A DNA stretch of 64,000 nt. Source: Burkholderia sp. 9120 (GTDB lineage: Bacteria; Pseudomonadota; Gammaproteobacteria; Burkholderiales; Burkholderiaceae). The first letter of the stretch is position 1. Each line of letters begins with the position of its first letter. This document shows positions 58,109 to 64,000 of this stretch, one piece after another. The translations under genes and the position numbers were made by a program. The stretch is taken from NCBI RefSeq assembly GCF_000745015.1, contig NZ_JQNA01000002.1, positions 496,001 to 560,000 of the forward strand. Direction: 5' to 3'. Under the pieces are notes generated by a model that saw only the letters and a program-made list of their open reading frames with translations, was not told where the DNA came from and made no database searches.

Positions 58109-58351
58109 ATGTCTGAATTCAGTCTCTCCGCATTGCTGGAATTTATCGGTCACGACCTCTCGCCCGTGCGTGCGGTCCTCGCGTTTTTTCTGATCGGCTA
58201 TCTGGTGGTCGGACTGCCCGTGCATTTCCGCCAGGGCGCCGCATCGCGCGATATCTGGGGCACCGCCGCCGGCGTGACCATGGCCGCGATTTATGCGGCG
58301 TTTATCATCGGCGTGTACCCTGCTTTGCATCATCCGGGCTTGTTGCATTGA
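58109..58351 (+). CDS. small membrane protein, hypothetical
   Basis: 80 aa. Two predicted TM helices (VRAVLAFFLIGYLVVGLPVHF and AAGVTMAAIYAAFIIGVYPAL) joined by a polar loop. No family recognised. The ATG lacks a clear RBS, and a GTG at 58004 would add 35 residues; both are possible. The 273-bp upstream spacer (57836-58108) shows nothing else. Confidence 0.5.
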   Translation: MSEFSLSALLEFIGHDLSPVRAVLAFFLIGYLVVGLPVHFRQGAASRDIWGTAAGVTMAAIYAAFIIGVYPALHHPGLLH

Positions 58352-58491
58352 ACGCCGACGCGCACGCAGACGCGACGTGCGTGAGCCGTGGCCGTGCCTG
58401 CGGCGAGCGCCAGGCAATGAGCTTGTGCGGGTTTGATGGTGACGCGCCGCGCGGCCTGTGAGGGCACGCGGCGTCGGAAGAACAAAACGCG

Positions 58492-59028
58492 TTAAGCCGG
58501 CAAACGACTCTGCGCTATTTGTGCGAGCAACCGGTCCACCGCCTGGTCGACCGGCAAGCGGTCGGATTCGATCACCACGTCGGGTGCGAGCGGCGCTTCG
58601 AAAGGATCGGAAATACCGGTGAAATGCGGGATTTCGCCGCGGCGAGCGCGTGCGTAGAGTCCCTTCGCATCGCGCGCCTCGCATACGGCCAATGGCGCGT
58701 TCACGAAGACTTCAACGAAGCCTTCGCCGACAATCTCACGCGCCGCGCGCCGATGCTGATGCTCGGGCGAAATCACTGCGGCAATCGCGACAAAACCCTG
58801 CTGCATGAAAAGCGCCGCGACGTGCGCGACGCGGCGCAGGTTTTCGGTGCGGTCCTCGTGCGTGAAGCCGAGGTCGGCGTTCAAGCCGCGCCGCAACACG
58901 TCGCCGTCGAGCACGATCGACGCCTGCCCCATGTCATTCAAGCGTTGATGCAACGCGTTGGCCAGGGTCGACTTCCCTGCGCCGGATAACCCCGTCATCC
59001 AGATCACCGCACCACGCGATACGCTCAT
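58492..59028 (-). CDS. cysC: adenylylsulfate (APS) kinase
   Basis: 178 aa. Walker [37 protein letters not shown] (APS binding), and [20 protein letters not shown] with [15 protein letters not shown]. Phosphorylates APS to PAPS, the universal sulfate donor. The start overlaps the sulfotransferase stop in an ATGA, so the two are translated together. No cysD/N/H genes are adjacent, so this copy probably serves sulfation rather than cysteine synthesis. Confidence 0.95.
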   Translation of the reverse strand: MSVSRGAVIWMTGLSGAGKSTLANALHQRLNDMGQASIVLDGDVLRRGLNADLGFTHEDRTENLRRVAHVAALFMQQGFVAIAAVISPEHQHRRAAREIVGEGFVEVFVNAPLAVCEARDAKGLYARARRGEIPHFTGISDPFEAPLAPDVVIESDRLPVDQAVDRLLAQIAQSRLPA

Positions 59029-60635
59029 GCCGGACGCTCCGGGTGATTTGCATTGACTGTGCCGGGGGCGGCGTTTACTTCGTTCGCCGCCAGCTCCGGA
59101 CCCAGACCGTCGAACAACGACTGCAGCAACGCTCGCCTCGGCTGCCAGCGCTGCAACGAAGTCTTGTAGATCGGACGACGCACCTGCGCCGCGCTGGCCG
59201 TGCTCACCTGACGTGTTGTCTGATGAAACGACAGGCAGCGTTCGTCCCAGTCGAGCCCGCAATGCGCGAGGATGCGACGCACCTGGCCTTCCAGATCGTC
59301 GACCAGCTCTTCGTATTTGACTTCGATCATCACGCCCTCGGGTAGCACGCTTTGCCAATGCTTCATCAACGCATCGTAAGCGCGGTAGTAACGGCCCAGT
59401 TCGCCGAGATCGTAACCGAACGGCACGTCATGAAAAATTCGCGAAAAAATCGACAGGCAGGTCTGCAACGGCGAACGGCTGCTATGAATGAAGCGCGCGT
59501 TCGGCAGCGCCAGATGAATCAGCCCGACGTTGATGAAGTTGAACGGATATTTGTCGACGAAATGCGTATAGCGCTCGCCGCCCGGCATCGCAGTCTGGAT
59601 TTCCGGCACCGCGTCGTAGATACGCCGCAGGTAGTCCGCGCCGAGCGCGTGCAACGGCGCGGCCTCGGCGTCCGGCAGCCCTTCGATATCGATCTTCAAC
59701 GGATCGTCCAGGCCGCGATGGATGCCGCTCACCAGCGCCTCGCCGAATTCCGTGCGCTCGCCGGCGCCGAACACCTTCGGATGACTCGCCAGAATCTGTT
59801 CGATCAGCGTGGACCCCGAGCGCGGCATGCCGACGATAAAAATCGGCGCCGCCGACGTATCGCCTAATCCGCCTTTGGCCGCCAGCACCTCCGCGCCGAG
59901 CATCTGCGGCAAGTGCGAGAACAGGCTCAATGCCTCCGCTTCGACATAACGCACGCCGGGACGGCGCAGCGCATTGGCCATCAGGAACTGGTCGAACGCT
60001 TCGTCGTTGCGGCCCATGTCGGACAGCGCCTGACCGTACGCGAAGTGGATCTCCGACTGATTGTCCCGCGTCATCGAATCGGCATGGTTCGCCAGATGCT
60101 CCATCGCCGCGAACACCGGATCGTCGACGGCGAGACGTTTGGACTGCACGAAGTTGCGGTAATAGAGCGGCGCCGTCGGCGCGGCTTCGATCGCGTGACG
60201 ATAGGCTTCGTGCGCTTCGTCGAAGCGGCCGAGCGCGTGCAGACAGTTGCCCAGATTATTGTGCGAACCGTCGGCCTTCGGATTGAGGCGCACGGCTTCG
60301 CGATACGCGTCCAGCGCGGGTTCGAGCCGGTGCATCTGCTCGAAGCACCAGCCGAGGCCGTGATACGTGTCAGCGTTGAGCGGATCGAGCGCGGCCGCTG
60401 CGCGATACGCCTGCACGGCGTCGGGAAAACGGTTCAGAACGGCGAGCGTCGCGGCGCGGCGCTCATGGACGATGGCGTTGGCGGGGTCGAGCGCGCGCGC
60501 GGTGTCGAAGCGCTGCAGCGCGCCTTCGAGGTCGCCGCGCGCGGCGCAGGCTTCGCCTTCGGCGCACCATTCGGATGCGGTAGCCGGTTGTGGATCGTGC
60601 TTCATTGACGGCTGTTTCTTTCGCAGGCTGCGCAT
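59025..60635 (-). CDS. tetratricopeptide-repeat sulfotransferase
   Basis: 536 aa. Residues about 20-230 hold TPR repeats ([72 protein letters not shown]). The sulfotransferase domain has the PAPS 5'-phosphosulfate loop [16 protein letters not shown] (269-281), DKYPFNF, and 3'-phosphate motif [17 protein letters not shown] (381-397). Start 60635 is chosen for AGGA seven nt upstream; 60605 is a weaker alternative. No signal peptide; acceptor unknown. Coupled to cysC. Confidence 0.92.
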   Translation of the reverse strand: MRSLRKKQPSMKHDPQPATASEWCAEGEACAARGDLEGALQRFDTARALDPANAIVHERRAATLAVLNRFPDAVQAYRAAAALDPLNADTYHGLGWCFEQMHRLEPALDAYREAVRLNPKADGSHNNLGNCLHALGRFDEAHEAYRHAIEAAPTAPLYYRNFVQSKRLAVDDPVFAAMEHLANHADSMTRDNQSEIHFAYGQALSDMGRNDEAFDQFLMANALRRPGVRYVEAEALSLFSHLPQMLGAEVLAAKGGLGDTSAAPIFIVGMPRSGSTLIEQILASHPKVFGAGERTEFGEALVSGIHRGLDDPLKIDIEGLPDAEAAPLHALGADYLRRIYDAVPEIQTAMPGGERYTHFVDKYPFNFINVGLIHLALPNARFIHSSRSPLQTCLSIFSRIFHDVPFGYDLGELGRYYRAYDALMKHWQSVLPEGVMIEVKYEELVDDLEGQVRRILAHCGLDWDERCLSFHQTTRQVSTASAAQVRRPIYKTSLQRWQPRRALLQSLFDGLGPELAANEVNAAPGTVNANHPERPA

Positions 60636-60974
60636 TGAGCGGTCCTGGGAGTGGGCGGATGCGTCCTCGTCGTTCAGCGCGGCGCGAGAGCAACTCACGC
60701 GCTGAACTCGAGGGGTATTGTCTGACGCGAAATTAACAGGCTCGCCATACAGTTACGTTTCGAAATTTTAACTAACTGTTACAACACGAAGTCACGGCGA
60801 CACTTTGCAAGGCCTCTGCAATGCTTGGCGGCTATGGCGTGGCATCTTTGTCAATGCTTCGTCGATGCGGGCAGCGATCGATCAGCCGTAATCTGCGGAC
60901 ACAAATGACGCTGAACTCCTACACGCGCGATTTTTCTGATTCATATAGCAGGAGCAAATCGCCAGGAGAAAATC
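60636..60974. other. divergent spacer, sulfotransferase / lipoprotein
   Basis: 339 bp without a gene. The middle (60740-60790) is AT-rich (TTTCGAAATTTTAACTAAC) and is the likely promoter zone for both sides; no consensus pair was found. Confidence 0.4.
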
Positions 60975-61421
60975 GTGAGCAGGCTCATTGCATCGATAGC
61001 GCTGTTGGCGGTAGCGGCAACGCTCACCGGTTGTGCGGTCGCACCGCCTTATGGCTATGGGTATGGGTACGCGCAACCGTATTACCCCGACTATGGTTAC
61101 GGGTACGGGCCGCCGTATGGACCGGTTTATGGTTCGGTCGGAATCTGGGGCGGCTGGGGCGGTTGTTGTTATTACCGTGGTGGTGGCTGGCATGGTCGCG
61201 GTGGCTGGCACGGTGGTGGCTGGCATGGCGGTGGCGGTGGCTATCACGGGGGCGGTATGGTGGGTCCCATGGCGGTGGTAGTTCGTGGAGCGGCGGCGGC
61301 TCGGGACGGGGGCGTTGAGGCGAGGGTGTTATTGCTCTGCGTTGTTCCGGGTTTTTCCGAGTTATTCGGCAACGCAGACAAAATCGTCAGTCAAGACCGG
61401 CGATTTCACGCATTGCGGTAA
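60975..61421 (+). CDS. Gly/Tyr/His-rich lipoprotein, probable frameshift near the 3' end
   Basis: Starts with lipoprotein signal MSRLIASIALLAVAATLTGC (lipobox LTGC). Mature part is Tyr/Gly/Pro-rich (PYGYGYGYAQPYYPDYG) then WHGGG repeats. After residue 95 the frame becomes MVGPMAVVVRGAAAARDGGVE, out of character, whereas the neighbouring frame continues YGGSHGGGSSWSGGGSGRGR and stops at 61318. One missing base near 61250-61256 (a G-rich tract) would join them into a 114-residue protein. Either a real frameshift or a sequencing error. Function of the family: surface lipoprotein, unknown. Confidence 0.7.
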   Translation: MSRLIASIALLAVAATLTGCAVAPPYGYGYGYAQPYYPDYGYGYGPPYGPVYGSVGIWGGWGGCCYYRGGGWHGRGGWHGGGWHGGGGGYHGGGMVGPMAVVVRGAAAARDGGVEARVLLLCVVPGFSELFGNADKIVSQDRRFHALR

Positions 61422-61455
61422 AATCGGCGTTTTGAATCAAGCCGTTGGCCGCCTC

Positions 61456-62457
61456 ATGTCTTCACCTCAAACTCCCAGTCCCCGCCGCGTATCCGTCGCC
61501 CCGATGATGGACTGGACCGATCGTCACTGTCGGTCGCTGCATCGCGTGATCTCGCGCCATACCTGGCTTTACACCGAAATGGTCACGACCGGCGCGCTGC
61601 TGCACGGCGACGTGCCGCGCCATCTCGCGTTTACGCCGGAAGAAGCGCCGGTCGCGCTGCAACTCGGCGGCAGCGAGCCGGCCGACCTGGCGCGCTCGGC
61701 CAAACTGGGGGAGCAATGGGGTTATGACGAGATCAATCTGAACTGCGGCTGCCCGTCCGAGCGCGTACAACGCGGTGCATTCGGTGCGTGCCTGATGAAC
61801 GAGCCGCAGCTCGTTGCCGACTGCGTGAAGGCCATGCGTGACGCCGTCTCGGTGCCGGTGACGGTCAAGCATCGGATCGGCGTGGACGCCGTGGAGGAAT
61901 ACAGTTTCGTGCGCGACTTCGTCGGCACGATCGCCGAGGCGGGCTGCCATGTTTTCGTCGTGCACGCGCGCAACGCGATTCTGAAGGGCTTGAGTCCGAA
62001 GGAAAACCGCGAGATTCCGCCGCTCAAATACGACTACGCTTATCAGTTGAAACGTGATTTTCCGCATCTGGAGATCATCATTAACGGCGGCATCAAAACG
62101 CTCGATGAAGTGGAAACGCATCTTCAGCACGTCGACGGTGTGATGCTCGGGCGCGAGGCTTATCACAACCCGTATCTGCTGGCCGACGTCGACGCACGCT
62201 TCTACGGCTCGACGCAAACGCCGCTAACGCGCGAGCAGGTCGAAGCGAAACTGATCGAGTATTGCGCGGCTGAAATGGCGCGCGGCACGTACCTCGGCGC
62301 GATCACGCGCCATGCGCTCGGTCTGTATCGCGGCGAAGCCGGTGCGCGTGGATGGCGCCGCGTGTTGTCGGATAGCAAGCGTCTCGCCGCGCGCGATCTG
62401 AGCATCTTCGACGAGGCAAGACAGCATCTGCGTGAGCCAGTCGAAATTTTTGAATAA
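61456..62457 (+). CDS. dusA: tRNA-dihydrouridine synthase A
   Basis: 333 aa, FMN TIM-barrel: RVSVAPMMDWTDRHCRSLHR, LQLGGSEPADLARSA, EINLNCGCPSERVQRGAFGACLM (catalytic Cys in CGCPS... region), VTVKHRIGVD, INGGIKTLDE. Reduces U20/U20a in tRNA. ATG 61456 gives the family N terminus. It lies 88 nt before tRNA-His. Confidence 0.97.
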   Translation: MSSPQTPSPRRVSVAPMMDWTDRHCRSLHRVISRHTWLYTEMVTTGALLHGDVPRHLAFTPEEAPVALQLGGSEPADLARSAKLGEQWGYDEINLNCGCPSERVQRGAFGACLMNEPQLVADCVKAMRDAVSVPVTVKHRIGVDAVEEYSFVRDFVGTIAEAGCHVFVVHARNAILKGLSPKENREIPPLKYDYAYQLKRDFPHLEIIINGGIKTLDEVETHLQHVDGVMLGREAYHNPYLLADVDARFYGSTQTPLTREQVEAKLIEYCAAEMARGTYLGAITRHALGLYRGEAGARGWRRVLSDSKRLAARDLSIFDEARQHLREPVEIFE

Positions 62458-62546
62458 AGGACTAGGCAAACGCCAATCTTGTTCGTATAATCTCGTTTCT
62501 TCATCGACGAGCCAGAGTTTTTAGGCAAGTCAAGCAGATGTCAGTG

Positions 62547-62622
62547 GTGGCTGTAGCTCAGTTGGTAGAGTCCAGGATTGTGATTCCTGTTGTCGTGGGT
62601 TCGAGCCCCATCAGCCACCCCA
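62547..62622 (+). tRNA. tRNA-His (GTG anticodon)
   Basis: Acceptor GTGGCTG (62547-62553) pairs with CAGCCAC (62612-62618); D-arm GCTCAGTTGGTAGAGT, anticodon loop TTGTGAT, T-arm GTGGGTTCGAGCCCC. A G precedes the acceptor at 62546 opposite discriminator C (62619), the G-1:C73 pair of tRNA-His, and CCA is encoded (62620-62622). Confidence 0.98.
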
Positions 62623-62650
62623 AAGAATTCAAGCAGTAAATAGTTTGACG

Positions 62651-62688
62651 AACGGCGTTGTGAGAAATCACAACGCCGTTTTTGTTTT
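62651..62688 (+). terminator. rho-independent terminator after tRNA-His
   Basis: Perfect 13-bp stem (62651-62663 and 62668-62680), loop GAAA, then TTTGTTTT. Confidence 0.95.
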
Positions 62689-62754
62689 GGGTCTCTGAGT
62701 CGAAGCCCGCTCTTTATCGGGTGATGACCGCAGTCCCTCCGCTCTTCGCGAGAA

Positions 62755-62782
62755 CAATAAAAAAACCCGCCGAAGCGGGTTT
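62755..62782 (-). terminator. terminator of the hicA-hicB transcript
   Basis: AAACCCGC-CGAA-GCGGGTTT (62763-62770, 62775-62782); on the minus strand it is followed by an unbroken T-run. Confidence 0.9.
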
Positions 62783-62805
62783 CATTGATGATGCGGCAAG
62801 CCGGC

Positions 62806-63225
62806 TCAGACGAGCCTCACTTCGAGGCGCCTGCCAAGCACGGCGAACGCGGATTCGACCATCTCGATCTTCGACGAATGCCTGAAATTGAGCAGGCGAT
62901 CGACCTGCACCTGATTCACTTTCAGCCGGCGCGCCAACTCCGCCTTGCGCACGTTCTGCTGCAGCATTTCATTTGCCAGCAGAACTTTTGATGTGACCAG
63001 CGCCGGCAGGGTCACGACGTGCTGGCCGCGCTTCGCCCTGGACGGCAACGGAATGGGCCGCTTTTCCGAAACGTAGATCTCAAGTGCCGCTTCCAGCGCG
63101 TCGAGAGCCTGCACGATTACATCATCTTCGTTCTCTCCAACGCTGAGCGCTTCAGGCACGTCCGCAAACGTGACGAGAAGCGTGCCATTTGAATCCGGCG
63201 TCAGCTCGATGGGATACGACAACAT
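62806..63225 (-). CDS. hicB: HicB-type antitoxin
   Basis: 139 aa from ATG 63225 (TGGAGAA upstream). N-terminal partial RNase H-like HicB fold (PIELTPDSNGTLLVTFADVPEALSVGE) that blocks the toxin, and a C-terminal HTH (NVRKAELARRLKVNQVQVDRLLNF) that binds the operator. Starts 22 nt after hicA. Confidence 0.93.
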   Translation of the reverse strand: MLSYPIELTPDSNGTLLVTFADVPEALSVGENEDDVIVQALDALEAALEIYVSEKRPIPLPSRAKRGQHVVTLPALVTSKVLLANEMLQQNVRKAELARRLKVNQVQVDRLLNFRHSSKIEMVESAFAVLGRRLEVRLV

Positions 63226-63247
63226 ACGATTCTCCAGTGGTACCGCT

Positions 63248-63484
63248 TCAAGAAAACACAAAGGCCGCGAACGATCGGACCGGTCTGAGCTGCCCCGGCT
63301 CATTGGATACCAACTGCTTCTTGATCGCTTCGACAAGGAAGGTACCCATTTCCTTGGCTCCGTGATCGGGAAAAATGGTCGTCTTACCGTTCAGCGTGAC
63401 CCGATAGTGACTTGAACCGCTTCTGTGCCGCTCGAAGGTCGCACCCTGTTTCCTCAGCCACTTCCTAAACTCGCTGTACTTCAT
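63248..63484 (-). CDS. hicA: HicA-type mRNA interferase toxin
   Basis: 78 aa, double-stranded RNA-binding-like fold: MKYSEFRKWLRKQGATFERH and catalytic His in SGSSHYRVTLNGKTTIFPDHG. Cleaves mRNA in the absence of HicB. RBS GGGGGAG upstream. A C-terminal extension of about 17 residues (LRPVRSFAAFVFS) goes beyond the usual HicA. Confidence 0.93.
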   Translation of the reverse strand: MKYSEFRKWLRKQGATFERHRSGSSHYRVTLNGKTTIFPDHGAKEMGTFLVEAIKKQLVSNEPGQLRPVRSFAAFVFS

Positions 63485-63510
63485 GCTCCCCCTCTCGGTA
63501 AGTCAGAGAG

Positions 63511-63539
63511 AAATTAGTACAACAAATATGTTGTATCAA
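63511..63539 (-). promoter_or_regulatory. hicAB promoter with palindromic operator
   Basis: Minus-strand -35 TTGATA (63534-63539), 17-bp spacer, -10 TAATTT (63511-63516). A palindrome TACAACA-AATA-TGTTGTA (63518-63535) fills the spacer, so bound HicB would exclude polymerase. Confidence 0.7.
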
Positions 63540-63549
63540 AAAACTAAAA

Positions 63550-63569
63550 ATGCAACATTAAAGTTGCAT
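63550..63569. promoter_or_regulatory. second inverted repeat upstream of hicA
   Basis: ATGCAAC-ATTAAA-GTTGCAT, perfect 7-bp arms, 14 bp upstream of the hic promoter. The core resembles the first palindrome (CAAC...GTTG), suggesting a second HicB site. Confidence 0.5.
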
Positions 63570-63775
63570 CGGATAGATCACGGCAAACAGTTCATGCCGA
63601 GCAATGGAGATCGAGCCGAAGTCTCCGCGCAAACCGAACTTGCCACCCGCGCTTTTCGTGCACATCCGCCGATAACCCGCTCCGCGAGCGGGTCTTTCCT
63701 CCCCAAACCCGCCCGCCCATCGGGGTCGGAACGTCGCTCGCCCTTCTCCCGCCTGCCTCCGGCCGATTATTTCAA

Positions 63776-63819
63776 TATCGAGAACAGTAATTTCAAATTA
63801 TCAGCACAAATTCTCGATA
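63776..63819. promoter_or_regulatory. 9-bp inverted repeat before the secreted protein gene
   Basis: TATCGAGAA (63776-63784) and TTCTCGATA (63811-63819), perfect, 26 bp apart, about 100 bp before the next start codon and just upstream of a TATACA (63827-63832). Confidence 0.45.
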
Positions 63820-63920
63820 GTAGGGGTATACACTGCCTTCCATCGACGTTGCAGACACACCCCACCGGCCCCTGCGACGCCATCCTGAACTGAAGTCGAA
63901 ACGTTTAACGGAGTCACACC

Positions 63921-64000
63921 ATGAACACCAAGCTTATCGCCGCTGTGCTGGTTGCTGTTTCTGCCTCGATCGCCGCTCCCGCTTTTGCTAGCGGCTACGG
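63921..64000 (+). CDS. small secreted protein, partial (DUF4148-like)
   Basis: Only the first 26 codons are in the window: signal peptide MNTKLIAAVLVAVSASIAAP, cleavage near AFA|SGYG. RBS GGAG precedes ATG 63921. The N terminus resembles the small DUF4148 proteins common in Burkholderia; the call cannot be confirmed without the rest. Confidence 0.6.
   Translation, partial: MNTKLIAAVLVAVSASIAAPAFASGY

Larger units (their letters stand above)
63485..63920. other. spacer hicA - secreted protein gene
   Basis: 436 bp without a convincing gene. Holds the hic promoter and operator, a second inverted repeat (63550-63569), a hairpin ACCCGCTC/GAGCGGGT (63675-63693), and a spaced inverted repeat at 63776-63819. 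Confidence 0.5.

Noticed and set aside
63483..63893. Plus-strand 136-codon frame after hicA
   Set aside because: Contains the hic promoter and two inverted repeats, has no ribosome site and no domain.
62547..63920. Genomic island inserted at tRNA-His carrying hicAB
   Set aside because: tRNA genes are common integration sites, but there is no integrase and no duplicated tRNA 3' end in the window.

Overview
The window looks like the main chromosome of a betaproteobacterium of the Burkholderia/Paraburkholderia group. The basis is uniformly high GC, gene content and gene order. Diagnostic pieces are rpsF-priB-rpsR-rplI followed by dnaB, alaA-hom-thrC followed by moeA-moaD-moaE and clpB, a complete L-Ara4N lipid A modification locus, nodIJ-like ABC genes, and small families typical of these genomes (DUF3597, DUF2939, a DUF4148-like secreted protein). 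No species can be assigned from the sequence alone. There is no rRNA, CRISPR array, insertion sequence or prophage; most of the window is core genome.

Layout. 0-6.8 kb: a MerR regulator with a carboxymuconolactone-decarboxylase-family enzyme, an exported helix-hairpin-helix protein with a histone-H1-like tail, a YidB-like protein, clpB behind a clear heat-shock (sigma-32) promoter, and an NsrR-like Rrf2 regulator divergent from a group III truncated haemoglobin. 6.9-13.3 kb (minus): molybdopterin genes moaE-moaD-moeA and the threonine/alanine genes thrC-hom-alaA. 13.8-22.0 kb (plus): an Mth938-like protein, then arnT, a single ArnE/F-type flippase subunit, arnB, arnC, ArnA encoded as two overlapping genes, and arnD, which together make UDP-L-Ara4N, flip the lipid-linked sugar and put it on lipid A. 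22.1-27.1 kb: bcp, a PIN-PhoH ATPase, an NlpC/P60 lipoprotein and an atypical SDR. 27.2-32.0 kb (minus): phosphate transport (DUF47 protein and pit), dnaB, and the ribosomal/primosomal operon.

32.1-34.1 kb: an ECF sigma factor and its zinc-finger anti-sigma factor, both carrying in-frame tandem repeats. 34.2-39.2 kb: a LysR regulator divergent from gcl-hyi-glxR, which turns glyoxylate into glycerate. 39.8-46.7 kb: a DUF3597 protein, an asparaginase, and the sulfate uptake operon sbp-cysT-cysW-cysA with cysB. 47.0-52.2 kb: lexA with two LexA boxes, small unknown proteins, a universal stress protein and the nodIJ-like exporter. 52.4-57.4 kb: a LysR regulator divergent from an M20 peptidase and an MHS-type transporter, then an aldo/keto reductase. 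57.6-62.6 kb: small genes, a TPR-sulfotransferase translationally coupled to an APS kinase, a Gly/Tyr/His-rich lipoprotein that looks frameshifted, dusA and tRNA-His. 62.8-64.0 kb: a hicA-hicB toxin-antitoxin pair with a palindromic operator, and the start of a secreted protein.

The strongest leads are the sulfotransferase/APS kinase pair (a private PAPS supply for an unknown sulfated product), the NsrR-like operator beside the truncated haemoglobin, the repeat-bearing sigma/anti-sigma pair, helical-pitch tandem repeats in two 5' regions, and two hairpin-dense spacers that could encode RNA. No clearly new multi-gene system is evident.
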